From contig JARWZW010000033.1 in assembly GCA_029866155.1 (NCBI GenBank), positions 1 to 59,002 of the forward strand: DNA of 59,002 bases, in the 5' to 3' direction. Shown here one piece after another: positions 17,696-25,027 of the stretch (position 1 is the first letter of the stretch; every line of letters starts with the position of its first letter). Made by a program: the position numbers and the translations under genes. The DNA is from Caulobacter sp. GTDB lineage: Bacteria; Pseudomonadota; Alphaproteobacteria; Caulobacterales; Caulobacteraceae. The notes under the pieces were generated by a model. That model made no database searches. It had not been told where the DNA came from and worked only from the letters and a program-made list of their open reading frames with translations.

Positions 17696-18343
17696 TTAGA
17701 ACTTGCGGCTGATGCCTGCTGAAACCACGAGCGGGTCGAGGGTGACGCTGGACTTCAGGGCGCCCTTGTTGATGTTGGCGTCGGTTTCGAAGAACACCTT
17801 CTTGGCGTCCAGGTTGACGCTCCAGGGCCCCTTCAGGGCGATATCGACCCCGGCCTGAACCGCGTAGCCAATGCCGTTGTCCAGCTCGACATTGAAGCCC
17901 TTGGCGTCTTCGCCGCCGTAGAAGATCATCGCGTTCAGACCCGCACCGACATAGGGGCTGACCTTGCCTGCCGGGTTGAAGTGGTACTGCACGGCGACGA
18001 CCGGGGGCAGGACCCAGGTCTCGTGAACCTTGGCGGTTCCGGCGGGGCCCTTGGCGCTGATGTCATGCTGGGTGGTGCCCAGGATGGCTTCGACGGCGAC
18101 ATGGTCCGTGAAGAAATAGGTGAAGCCGAGGGTCGGCATGTAGTCGTCGCTGACCTTGACATCCAGGCCGGTGTCGACGCCCGCGGCGGTCAGCACATTG
18201 CCGGATTCGGACGGCAGGACACCGGAGATGCGACCGGCGACGATGATGGTTCCGGCCTGCTTGGGCTGGAAGTCCTGGGCCAGGGCGGGCGTGGCGGCGG
18301 CAGCCAGGGCCAGGCCGGCCGCGGCGAGTACGAGCTTCTTCAT
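17696..18343 (-). CDS. ompW: OmpW family outer-membrane protein
   Basis: The 215-residue protein has a typical signal peptide (MKKLVLAAAGLALAAAATPALA, cut before QDF). Amphipathic beta strands follow that match the eight-stranded OmpW barrel, with the segments PTLGFTYFFTDHVAVEAILG, PPVVAVQYHFNP and SPYVGAGLN, and it ends in the aromatic residue needed for barrel assembly (SRKF). OmpW proteins form narrow hydrophobic channels. An FNR/FixK-like box lies 74-87 bp upstream of the start, so expression may rise at low oxygen. Confidence 0.93.
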   Translation of the reverse strand: MKKLVLAAAGLALAAAATPALAQDFQPKQAGTIIVAGRISGVLPSESGNVLTAAGVDTGLDVKVSDDYMPTLGFTYFFTDHVAVEAILGTTQHDISAKGPAGTAKVHETWVLPPVVAVQYHFNPAGKVSPYVGAGLNAMIFYGGEDAKGFNVELDNGIGYAVQAGVDIALKGPWSVNLDAKKVFFETDANINKGALKSSVTLDPLVVSAGISRKF

Positions 18344-18416
18344 CTGGCTATCCCCTTGTCTTGGGCCCGTTCGGACCCGATGAGCAGGCTTCTAGGCCCC
18401 CCCCGGGGACGTCGCC

Positions 18417-18430
18417 TTGATCTGGCTCAA
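18417..18430. promoter_or_regulatory. FNR/FixK-type box upstream of ompW
   Basis: The 14-mer TTGATCTGGCTCAA matches the FNR/FixK consensus TTGAT-N4-ATCAA at nine of ten defined positions. It lies 74-87 bp upstream of the ompW start codon, a normal distance for an activator site. The gene on the other side (cdsA-like, 106 bp away) could also be affected. Confidence 0.6.
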
Positions 18431-18535
18431 ACAAGCGTTCGCTCCGTGATTTTTCGAGCGCGCTAAATGCATGGCGACGCTTGACCCCGGGCGACCGCTC
18501 GGCAAGGTCTGGGCCCGGTCATTCCGCGAGGCCCC

Positions 18536-19510
18536 TTGGACATCATCGTCGCCATCCGGGATTTTCTCGCCGGCCAGCCAGCGCCCCTGATCCTTGGTCT
18601 GGGCGGCGTCCTGGCCTTCCTGTCCCTCGCCGCCCTGTTGTCCGCCGCTTTGCCCCTGTTGCGGCCATCGGGTGATTTCCGGGAACTGCAGCTGCGGCTG
18701 TCCAGCTGGTGGGTGATGATCGCCGTGCTGGCCGGGGCCCTGTTGCTGGGGTGGCAGGCCACCGTCCTGCTGTTCGCTGCGATCAGTTTTATCGCGCTAA
18801 GGGAGTTCCTGTCCCTGGCCCCGACACGCCGTGAAGATCGTCTGATCATCCTGGCTGCCTATCTGTCGATTCCCGTGAGCTATGCCTTCGTGGCCCTGGA
18901 CATCTACGGCATCTTCCTGGTCATCATTCCTGTCTACGCCTTCCTGCTGACACCCTTCCTCATGGCCTGTTTCGGCCAGACGCGGGGCTATCTGTCGACC
19001 GTGGCGATGTTCCACTGGGCCCTTATGACCTGCGTCTATAACCTGGGGTATGTGGCCTTCCTGATGCGTGTGCCGGCCACCGAGCCGCTGCCGGCCGGGC
19101 CATCCGGACTGGTCCTGCTGCTGTTGCTGGCGACGGGGTTCAATGATGTCGCCCAGTATGTCTGGGGCAAGGCGCTCGGCCGGCGCCGGATCATGCCAAC
19201 CGTCAGCCCCAACAAGACCTGGGAGGGGTTTCTGGGCGGCTGGCTCAGCACCAGCCTGTTGATCTGGCTTGTCGGCCCCCTGCTTTCGCCCCTGTCCGGA
19301 TGGGGACTGGGCGTTGTCGCCGCCACCCTGCCCCTGGCCGGTTTCGCCGGAGACGTGACGATGAGCGCCATCAAGCGGGACATCGGGGTAAAGGACACCA
19401 GCCATCTCATTCCCGGCCATGGCGGATTGCTGGACAGGGTCGATAGCCTGACCTTCACAGCGCCGCTGTTCTTCCATCTCTTGGCCTTTTTCGCCGTGGA
19501 TCATTTCTAG
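18536..19510 (+). CDS. cdsA: Phosphatidate cytidylyltransferase (CdsA-like)
   Basis: The 324-residue membrane protein has about eight hydrophobic segments. It carries the CDP-diglyceride synthase signature at residues 277-304: S-x-I-K-R, K-D, then PGHGGLLDRVD. It should make CDP-diacylglycerol from phosphatidate and CTP in the inner membrane. The start is TTG at 18536 with GAGG just upstream; no nearby ATG fits. The plsC-like gene begins one base after its stop, so the two lipid genes form an operon. It differs from the core bacterial cdsA in having a longer N-terminal half, and a second cdsA copy may exist elsewhere in the genome. Confidence 0.88.
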   Translation: MDIIVAIRDFLAGQPAPLILGLGGVLAFLSLAALLSAALPLLRPSGDFRELQLRLSSWWVMIAVLAGALLLGWQATVLLFAAISFIALREFLSLAPTRREDRLIILAAYLSIPVSYAFVALDIYGIFLVIIPVYAFLLTPFLMACFGQTRGYLSTVAMFHWALMTCVYNLGYVAFLMRVPATEPLPAGPSGLVLLLLLATGFNDVAQYVWGKALGRRRIMPTVSPNKTWEGFLGGWLSTSLLIWLVGPLLSPLSGWGLGVVAATLPLAGFAGDVTMSAIKRDIGVKDTSHLIPGHGGLLDRVDSLTFTAPLFFHLLAFFAVDHF

Positions 19511-19511
19511 A

Positions 19512-20153
19512 ATGATCCGCTGGCTGCGCCTGGCTCTGATCGTCCTGCTGGCGCGCCCCCTGGCTCGCCTGCTGACCGGCGCCGATGTCAGCGGCCGGGA
19601 ACGGCTGCCGCTCAAGGGACCGGCCATCATCGCCGCCAACCACAACAGCCATGTCGACACCCTGTTGCTGCTGACCATTTTTCCCGCGCGCGCCCTGCAC
19701 CGGCTCCGGCCGGCGGCGGCGGCGGACTATTTCCTGAAAGACCCGGTCATCGGCTGGCTGTCCCGCAACCTGATCGGCATCGTGCCCATCGCCCGTGACC
19801 GGGCCGGGACCGGAGAGGACATCCTGGCGCCGGCCCGGCAGGCCCTGGCCCGGGGCGATATCATTCTGGTCTTCCCGGAAGGCACGCGGGGCGAGACGGG
19901 GGAAATGGCGCAGCTCAAGAATGGCGTGGCCAGGCTGGCCGAAGCCTTTCCGCAGGCGCCGGTCATCCCTGTCTGGATCCAGGGCGCCGGCCGGGTTCTG
20001 CCCAAGGGCGAGATTGTACCCGTCCCCATGACCTGCGCCGTCCTGGTGGGCGCCCCGATCCTCTGGCAGGGAGACCGTGGCCGGTTCATGGAAACGCTCC
20101 GCAACACCCTGCTGGAGCTCAGGGCCGATGCCCCGCCACTACGCTGGCATTGA
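19512..20153 (+). CDS. 1-acyl-sn-glycerol-3-phosphate acyltransferase family protein (PlsC-like)
   Basis: The 213-residue protein has one N-terminal hydrophobic segment and the acyltransferase motifs N-H44-N-S-H-V-D49 and F-P122-E-G-T-R-G. It should acylate lysophosphatidate or a related acceptor at the inner membrane. The product phosphatidate is the substrate of the CdsA-like protein encoded just upstream, which fits an operon for phospholipid synthesis. The start ATG lies one base after the cdsA stop. Confidence 0.88.
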   Translation: MIRWLRLALIVLLARPLARLLTGADVSGRERLPLKGPAIIAANHNSHVDTLLLLTIFPARALHRLRPAAAADYFLKDPVIGWLSRNLIGIVPIARDRAGTGEDILAPARQALARGDIILVFPEGTRGETGEMAQLKNGVARLAEAFPQAPVIPVWIQGAGRVLPKGEIVPVPMTCAVLVGAPILWQGDRGRFMETLRNTLLELRADAPPLRWH

Positions 20154-20223
20154 TCCGATTATACCGGCCTGACTTGCGGTCTGTTACGCGCCGGGCAAAG
20201 AGAAGGCGTTCGGAGGAATTCCC

Positions 20224-20286
20224 ATGACTGCGCAGATTCAGGCCGCCGCCGGCCAGGCGCTCCAGACCTTTACGGGCCGGTCTTGA
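20224..20286 (+). CDS. 20-codon leader ORF coupled to rsmD
   Basis: A strong ribosome binding site (CGGAGGA) stands about 6 bases ahead of an ATG that opens a 20-codon frame, MTAQIQAAAGQALQTFTGRS. Its TGA overlaps the TTG start of rsmD (TTGA). The weak rsmD start has no good site of its own, so ribosomes finishing this leader probably feed it. The peptide matches nothing I recognise and may serve only to couple translation. Confidence 0.5.
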   Translation: MTAQIQAAAGQALQTFTGRS

Positions 20287-20852
20287 GGATCGTCGCCGGG
20301 ACTCTGCGCGGGCGGCCGATCCAGACCCCTCCGGGACAGGCGACAAGGCCAACCTCCGATCGGGCCCGGCAGGCCATGTTCAACATCCTGGAACATGCCC
20401 CCTGGGCGCCGGACCTGAAGGGGGCCCGGGTCATCGACCTGTTCGCCGGCAGCGGCGCCCTGGGCCTGGAGGCCCTGTCGCGCGGGGCCGCCTTTTGCCT
20501 GTTCGTCGAAACCCACGACGCCGCCAGGGGCGCCATCCGGGACAATATTGAGGCCTTCGAGCTGTTCGGCGTCACCCGCATTCATCGGCGCGACGCCACC
20601 GACCTTGGCGTCCGACCGGCCAGCGCCGGACCGGCCTTCGATATCGCCTTCCTCGACGCGCCCTACCATCATGGCCTGACCGAGCGGGCCCTGGCCGAAC
20701 TGCTGGCCCATGGCTGGCTGGCCCCCGGGGCTGTGATCGTGGCCGAACGCGGCAGCGATGAAGCCCCATTGGCGAGCCCCGGCTTCACGGCGCTGGACGT
20801 CAGGGACTATGGCGCGGCGAGGGTGCATTTTCTTCGGCTGGCGTCCGCTTGA
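20283..20852 (+). CDS. rsmD: 16S rRNA (guanine(966)-N2)-methyltransferase RsmD
   Basis: The 189-residue protein starts with the RsmD signature MRIVAGTLRGRPI and continues with TRPTSDRARQAMFNIL. The SAM-binding motif VIDLFAGSGALGLEALSRG lies at about 50-68. The catalytic motif, usually DPPY, reads D125-A-P-Y here. It methylates G966 of 16S rRNA during ribosome assembly. The start is TTG, set exactly by homology, and overlaps the stop of the leader ORF. Confidence 0.92.
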   Translation: MRIVAGTLRGRPIQTPPGQATRPTSDRARQAMFNILEHAPWAPDLKGARVIDLFAGSGALGLEALSRGAAFCLFVETHDAARGAIRDNIEAFELFGVTRIHRRDATDLGVRPASAGPAFDIAFLDAPYHHGLTERALAELLAHGWLAPGAVIVAERGSDEAPLASPGFTALDVRDYGAARVHFLRLASA

Positions 20853-20919
20853 CCCTCACGTAGCGTGATCCCCCAGATCTTCGCCGGTAGCGAGGAGCTT
20901 CAACACGACAACAGGCCTA

Positions 20920-21273
20920 CTGACGTTGCGACAGGTCGCAAGGGTTTCGGGCGTTTCTGGACCCTGCACCATTGCGACCAGATCGGGTTGTTGAAGCCGG
21001 CCGCGCTGATCCCCGGCCGCCAGGCTGGACTTCAGGCGGTGATGCTCGGCGGTCGAGGCGGCCATGGCAAGCGCCATGACCGATGGTCTTCCCCTGGACA
21101 GCGAGGCCGTCCAGGGACTGGTGCAGCGTCACCACGCCTGGGTGGCCCAAAGCTGGCCAGCCGCGCTCACCGCCCAGGCCTATGCCGGACTGGCCCTGAT
21201 GTATCTGCAGCATCCGGACTTCACAGCCCGCTATGAATCGCGGGCGGCCGGCCTGACCGAGTATTCGACCTAA
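20920..21273 (+). pseudogene. Decayed MerR/TipAS-type transcriptional regulator
   Basis: Pieces of a TipA-like regulator occur in order in different frames. LTLRQVARVSGVSG (from 20920) is the MerR helix-turn-helix. TLHHCDQIGLLKPAA (from 20961, shifted frame) is the next MerR segment, where HYD is usual. From 21064 in another frame comes DGLPLDSEAVQGLVQRHHAW...YAGLALMYLQHPDF, the antibiotic-binding TipAS domain. About 150 residues between them are missing, and a TGA at 21040 breaks the last frame. A complete TipA protein has about 250 residues. The 69-residue tail could still be translated but would lack DNA binding. Confidence 0.75.
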
Positions 21274-21320
21274 GCCATGCAGTGCTTCGCAGAGACCCGG
21301 CTTTAGCCCCCGGCGCCGTG

Positions 21321-21593
21321 TCACCAGCCCTTGCTGGCGACACGGTTGTCCAGTTGCGCGCGCAGGTTTGCCAGCCCTTCACGGGTGATCCGGTAGGGAC
21401 CGCCGCCCCGGCTGGCGATCAGCCCCTTGCGTTTCAGGCTCTTGAAGACCGGGGGCGTGCAGTCGGTCACGCGCCAGCCTTCCCGGTTCCAGCATTGGGC
21501 CTCGAGGATGCGGTTGCTGTCGCGGATCAGGTCGATATGCCCGCCCTGGGCGAGCGCGTGCAGCGTCCGCTGCTGCGTCTTGGAGATATTCAA
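21321..21593 (-). CDS. yjhX: YjhX family (UPF0386) toxin
   Basis: The 90-residue protein matches the YjhX/UPF0386 family closely: [17 protein letters not shown] at the start, then [32 protein letters not shown], and [19 protein letters not shown] at the end. In E. coli, YjhX (TopAI) is a toxin reported to inhibit topoisomerase I and is neutralised by the acetyltransferase YjhQ. No such antitoxin gene is adjacent. The TTG at 21593 is the start that aligns with the family; a longer frame upstream has unrelated sequence. The family is common in alphaproteobacteria without the antitoxin, so its role here is open. Confidence 0.85.
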   Translation of the reverse strand: MNISKTQQRTLHALAQGGHIDLIRDSNRILEAQCWNREGWRVTDCTPPVFKSLKRKGLIASRGGGPYRITREGLANLRAQLDNRVASKGW

Positions 21594-21677
21594 GGGAAAG
21601 GAGTCCGATGTCGTGAGGCATGACTGGCCACGCTCCCGCAAAGGCGGGAACGGGCGGTTCAGCGGGCTCATTGACGA

Positions 21678-21706
21678 CCGGTAGGGATCTACCGGGCCGT
21701 CAGGCC
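21678..21706. repeat. Adjacent inverted repeats upstream of yjhX
   Basis: CCGGTAG-GGAT-CTACCGG (21678-21695) is a perfect 7-bp inverted repeat. It is followed with overlap by GGGCC-GTCA-GGCCC ending at 21706. The pair lies 85-113 bp upstream of the yjhX start. It could be an operator or a transcript hairpin; the sequence alone does not decide. Confidence 0.4.
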
Positions 21707-21804
21707 CGTGCCTCGGCGGCAAGGGGTGACATGGGGCCTAACTCACTTTGCGCGAGCAGGTTAGCGCGGCGACGCCGTTTCGCCAAGACGGCCTGCGCCG
21801 GTGA

Positions 21805-23670
21805 TCACCGGCGGCCAAACAGCTTTTCGATATCGGCCAGCTGCAGTTCCACATAGGTGGGCCGACCATGGTTGCACTGACCCGAATGGGGCGTCACCTC
21901 CATCTCGCGCAGCAGGGCGTTCATCTCGGCCCCGGTCATCCGGCGGCCGGCCCGGACCGAGCCGTGACAGGCCATGGTCGAACAGACCTCCTCCAGCCGT
22001 TCCTTCAGGGCCAGGGCGGCGCCATTCTCGGCCAGATCGTCGGCGATGTCGCGAACCAGGCCGGCAGTGTCTGTTTCCCCCAGCAGAGCCGGAGTTTCCC
22101 GCACCAGGACTGCACCCGGACCGAAAGGCTCCACGACCAGCCCCAGGGCGGCCAGTTCCTCGGACCGGGCGCAGACCCGCTCGGCCTCGGCCGGATCAAG
22201 ATCGACAACCTCGGGCAGCAAGAGGGTCTGGCGCGACACGCCGCCGGCCGCCATCTGGGCCTTCATCCGCTCATAGACCAATCGCTCATGCGCGGCATGC
22301 TGGTCGACGATGATCATGCCGTTGCGGGTCTGGGCGATGATGTAGGTCTCATGGACCTGGGCTCGGGCGGCCCCGAGGGGAAAATCGACGGGATCAGGGG
22401 CGGAGGGTCCGCCCGGCGTCCCTGAAGCAGTCCGGACGTCCGGGCCCGGTTCAAAGGCGCCATAGGTCTCCTGGAACCCGCCGCCTTCGACCCGTGCAGA
22501 GACATCCGTCAGGCCCGGCAGGCTCTGGGCGGACGGAGACCAGCCCCCGGAACGCCACGCCGAGAACCCCGCAGCAGAAGCGGACCCGCCGCCATAGCCA
22601 CCGGGCCTGAAACCGGAAAGTGCGGCCCCGGCCACGGTGGTCGAAGCCCGGTGACCCGCGCCGGCCAGGGCATGCCTCAGGGCCCCGATGATCAGGCCCC
22701 TCACCAGGGACGGATCGCGGAACCGCACCTCTGCCTTGGCCGGATGGACATTGACGTCGACCTGGGTCGGCTCAAGCTCGAGATAGAGTGCGGCGGCCGG
22801 ATGCCGGTCCCGGGCCAGATAGTCGGCATAGGCGGCCCGCAGAGCGCCCTGCAGCAGACGGTCCCGCACCGGTCGACCATTGACGAACAGATACTGGTGG
22901 GCGGCATTGCCGCGGTTGTAGGTCGGCAGGCCGGCGAACCCGGACAGCCTCACCCCGTCCCGTTCCTGGTCGATGGCCAGGGCGTTGTCCTGGAAATCAC
23001 GCCCCAGAACGGCCGCAAGCCTGGCCAGACGCCCCTCCGGCCCCGGCGCCTCGGCCGGCAGGCGAAGGACACGCTTGCCGTCCAGGTCGAGGGTGAAGGC
23101 GGTCGCCTCATGCGCCATGGCCTGACGCTTGACCTCCTCGGTGATGGCCATCTGCTCGGCCCGCTCGGACTTCATGAACTTCAGTCGGGCCGGGGTGGCA
23201 TAGAACAGGTCGCGGACCTCGACCCGGGCCCCCTGGGGCCCAGGAAAGGCGGAGGGACCGGGCGCGCCAGTGGCGCCGCCCTCGACCAGCAGGGAAAATG
23301 CGTCTGTGGCGCCCCGGGCCCGGCTGGCGATCGACAGTCGAGCCACGGACCCGATGGACGGCAGGGCCTCGCCCCGGAAGCCCAGCGTGGCGATGTTCAG
23401 CAGATCCCAACGGCCTTCGGAGTCGGGAGACAGCTTGGAGGTCGCGTGGCGCTCGACCGCCAGACTGAGCTCCTCAGGCGACAGGCCGGCGCCGTCATCA
23501 GCGACCAGGATCCGCGACAGTCCGCCTCCGTCCGCCTCGATGGCAACGCTCAGGGCGCCGGCGTCCAGGGCGTTCTCGACCAACTCCTTCACGGCGCTGG
23601 CCGGCCGCTCGACAACCTCGCCGGCGGCGATGCGGTTGACAGTCTCTGGAGGCAGGCGGCGGATGGGCAT
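21805..23670 (-). CDS. mutL: DNA mismatch repair protein MutL
   Basis: The 621-residue protein has the GHKL ATPase N-terminus with the MutL motifs [31 protein letters not shown] and GFRGEAL. A variable Pro/Gly/Ser-rich linker at about 330-430 follows, then the C-terminal dimerisation domain. That domain carries the metal-dependent endonuclease motif DQHA(x)2E(x)4E at residues 456-467, together with ACHGSVRAG and CNHGRPT. So this MutL can nick DNA, as in most bacteria without MutH. The ATG at 23670 is clear. It is the last gene of a minus-strand run after the bamF-like gene. Confidence 0.95.
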   Translation of the reverse strand: MPIRRLPPETVNRIAAGEVVERPASAVKELVENALDAGALSVAIEADGGGLSRILVADDGAGLSPEELSLAVERHATSKLSPDSEGRWDLLNIATLGFRGEALPSIGSVARLSIASRARGATDAFSLLVEGGATGAPGPSAFPGPQGARVEVRDLFYATPARLKFMKSERAEQMAITEEVKRQAMAHEATAFTLDLDGKRVLRLPAEAPGPEGRLARLAAVLGRDFQDNALAIDQERDGVRLSGFAGLPTYNRGNAAHQYLFVNGRPVRDRLLQGALRAAYADYLARDRHPAAALYLELEPTQVDVNVHPAKAEVRFRDPSLVRGLIIGALRHALAGAGHRASTTVAGAALSGFRPGGYGGGSASAAGFSAWRSGGWSPSAQSLPGLTDVSARVEGGGFQETYGAFEPGPDVRTASGTPGGPSAPDPVDFPLGAARAQVHETYIIAQTRNGMIIVDQHAAHERLVYERMKAQMAAGGVSRQTLLLPEVVDLDPAEAERVCARSEELAALGLVVEPFGPGAVLVRETPALLGETDTAGLVRDIADDLAENGAALALKERLEEVCSTMACHGSVRAGRRMTGAEMNALLREMEVTPHSGQCNHGRPTYVELQLADIEKLFGRR

Positions 23671-23762
23671 GGCTCAGCCTATCCGATTCCTCGCGCCAGG
23701 ATCGCTACTGTTAATGTCTGCGAGGCCCTCACCCATGGTGGGCCCCGACGGGGCGGGTCGCT

Positions 23763-24320
23763 CTACAGCCCGGGCAGCTTCACCCAGCCGGACTTTTCGC
23801 GCTGGATGATCACGGCCTTGCCGCCGGTCAGGGTCTTGAGACGGGCTTCCTCGGCATCGGCATTGGCGATCGGAGCCGCGGCCGGATCGGCGACAACCGT
23901 CTGGGCCGGACGATCCTTGCGCCAGAACATCACCATGTCGGCGAAGTCCTTTTCCTTGTGAGCCACATCGCCGAATTCATCATCGACGACATAGCGGACC
24001 AAGGGGTCCGCATTGGCGGCGCCGGCGCGGACGATCAGCAGCTTCTCACCATCGGAGCGCTCTGCAGCGGCGAAACGGGCCTGTGCGCTGGCCCGGGCGG
24101 CGCTGTCGGGTTCCAGCTCGGCCGGCCGCGGTTCTCCCGGCGCCGGCGGGCGCAGGGAGTAGTCGGGCGGCACCACCAGAGGGGCCTTGGTCACGACGCG
24201 GAACTCGTCAGGCGTGATCTTGGAGATGCCAAGCGCCTTGGACGCCGACTGGCAGCCGGCAAGACCGGTGCTGGCCACCAGAGCGGTGAGGAGGATGGCG
24301 CGGTTGAGTTTAATGACCAC
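23763..24320 (-). CDS. DUF3035 lipoprotein, BamF-like
   Basis: The 185-residue protein has a lipoprotein signal with lipobox LAGC. It then matches the DUF3035 pattern: KITPDEFRVVTKAPLVVPPDYSLRPP followed by a Pro/Glu-rich segment. In Caulobacter a lipoprotein of this type (BamF) is part of the outer-membrane BAM complex; I recall this link from the family and rate it as probable. The start is GTG at 24320 with AGGAG in front. It lies 74 bp after lspA on the same strand, a position typical of alphaproteobacteria. Confidence 0.8.
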   Translation of the reverse strand: MVIKLNRAILLTALVASTGLAGCQSASKALGISKITPDEFRVVTKAPLVVPPDYSLRPPAPGEPRPAELEPDSAARASAQARFAAAERSDGEKLLIVRAGAANADPLVRYVVDDEFGDVAHKEKDFADMVMFWRKDRPAQTVVADPAAAPIANADAEEARLKTLTGGKAVIIQREKSGWVKLPGL

Positions 24321-24394
24321 AGGTAACTCCTAGAGGCCCCCCGGCCGAAAACGGATTGTCCAGATACGACAAACCACGCCGGGCGCCAACCGCT

Positions 24395-25027
24395 TCAAGC
24401 AGCGGACTTGGCCTTGCGGTCCGTCAGGTAGGTATCAATCAGCAGAAGCACGACCCCGATGCTGATGGCGCTGTCCGCCACATTGAACACCCAGGGAAAG
24501 TGAAGCGCCCGAAAATCGAGGAAATCGGCAACCGCTCCGAATCGCACCCGATCGATCATGTTGCCGATGGCGCCGCCCATCACCAGACCGAAGGCCCAGC
24601 CCAGCAGCGGCCGATCGACCTTTCGGGCCCAGACCGCGATGACGATGGCGACAGTCAGGGAGAAGGCGCTGAGCAGCCAGCGAACCCAGTCAGCCTCGGC
24701 GCGGAACAGGCCAAAACTGACCCCCCGGTTCCAGACCATGGTCAGATTGAACGGGCCGAAGACCGGCACGGAATCCCGGACCGGCAGGTTCAGGCTGTAA
24801 AGGACCCAGAGCTTGGACAGCTGGTCGGCCAGGATCACGGCGATCGCCAGACTATAGGCCAGGGGCCCCTGACCCTGAACAGCGACCGGCGCCGTCGACG
24901 GCGGTGGAGACGACGCCGGGGTCGCGGTCGGGTCCTGAGGGTCCAGGGTCAAGTCGGGGCTCCGCAGCAGGGGTTGCGCTCCATAGCTATCAGGCGACCT
25001 GCGCCTTGTCCCGGGCCTCGACCGCAT
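24395..25027 (-). CDS. lspA: Lipoprotein signal peptidase LspA
   Basis: The 210-residue protein has four membrane helices and the LspA catalytic aspartates Asp168 (GNMIDRVRFGAVAD) and Asp185 (FNVADSAISIG). It removes signal peptides from prolipoproteins, including the several encoded in this window. The ATG at 25027 has GAGG in front and overlaps the ileS end by 38 bp. It gives a Pro/Ser/Thr-rich extension of about 55 residues before the first helix. TTG 24952, preceded by CGGAG, would give a more usual 185 residues, so the start is uncertain. Confidence 0.92.
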   Translation of the reverse strand: MRSRPGTRRRSPDSYGAQPLLRSPDLTLDPQDPTATPASSPPPSTAPVAVQGQGPLAYSLAIAVILADQLSKLWVLYSLNLPVRDSVPVFGPFNLTMVWNRGVSFGLFRAEADWVRWLLSAFSLTVAIVIAVWARKVDRPLLGWAFGLVMGGAIGNMIDRVRFGAVADFLDFRALHFPWVFNVADSAISIGVVLLLIDTYLTDRKAKSAA

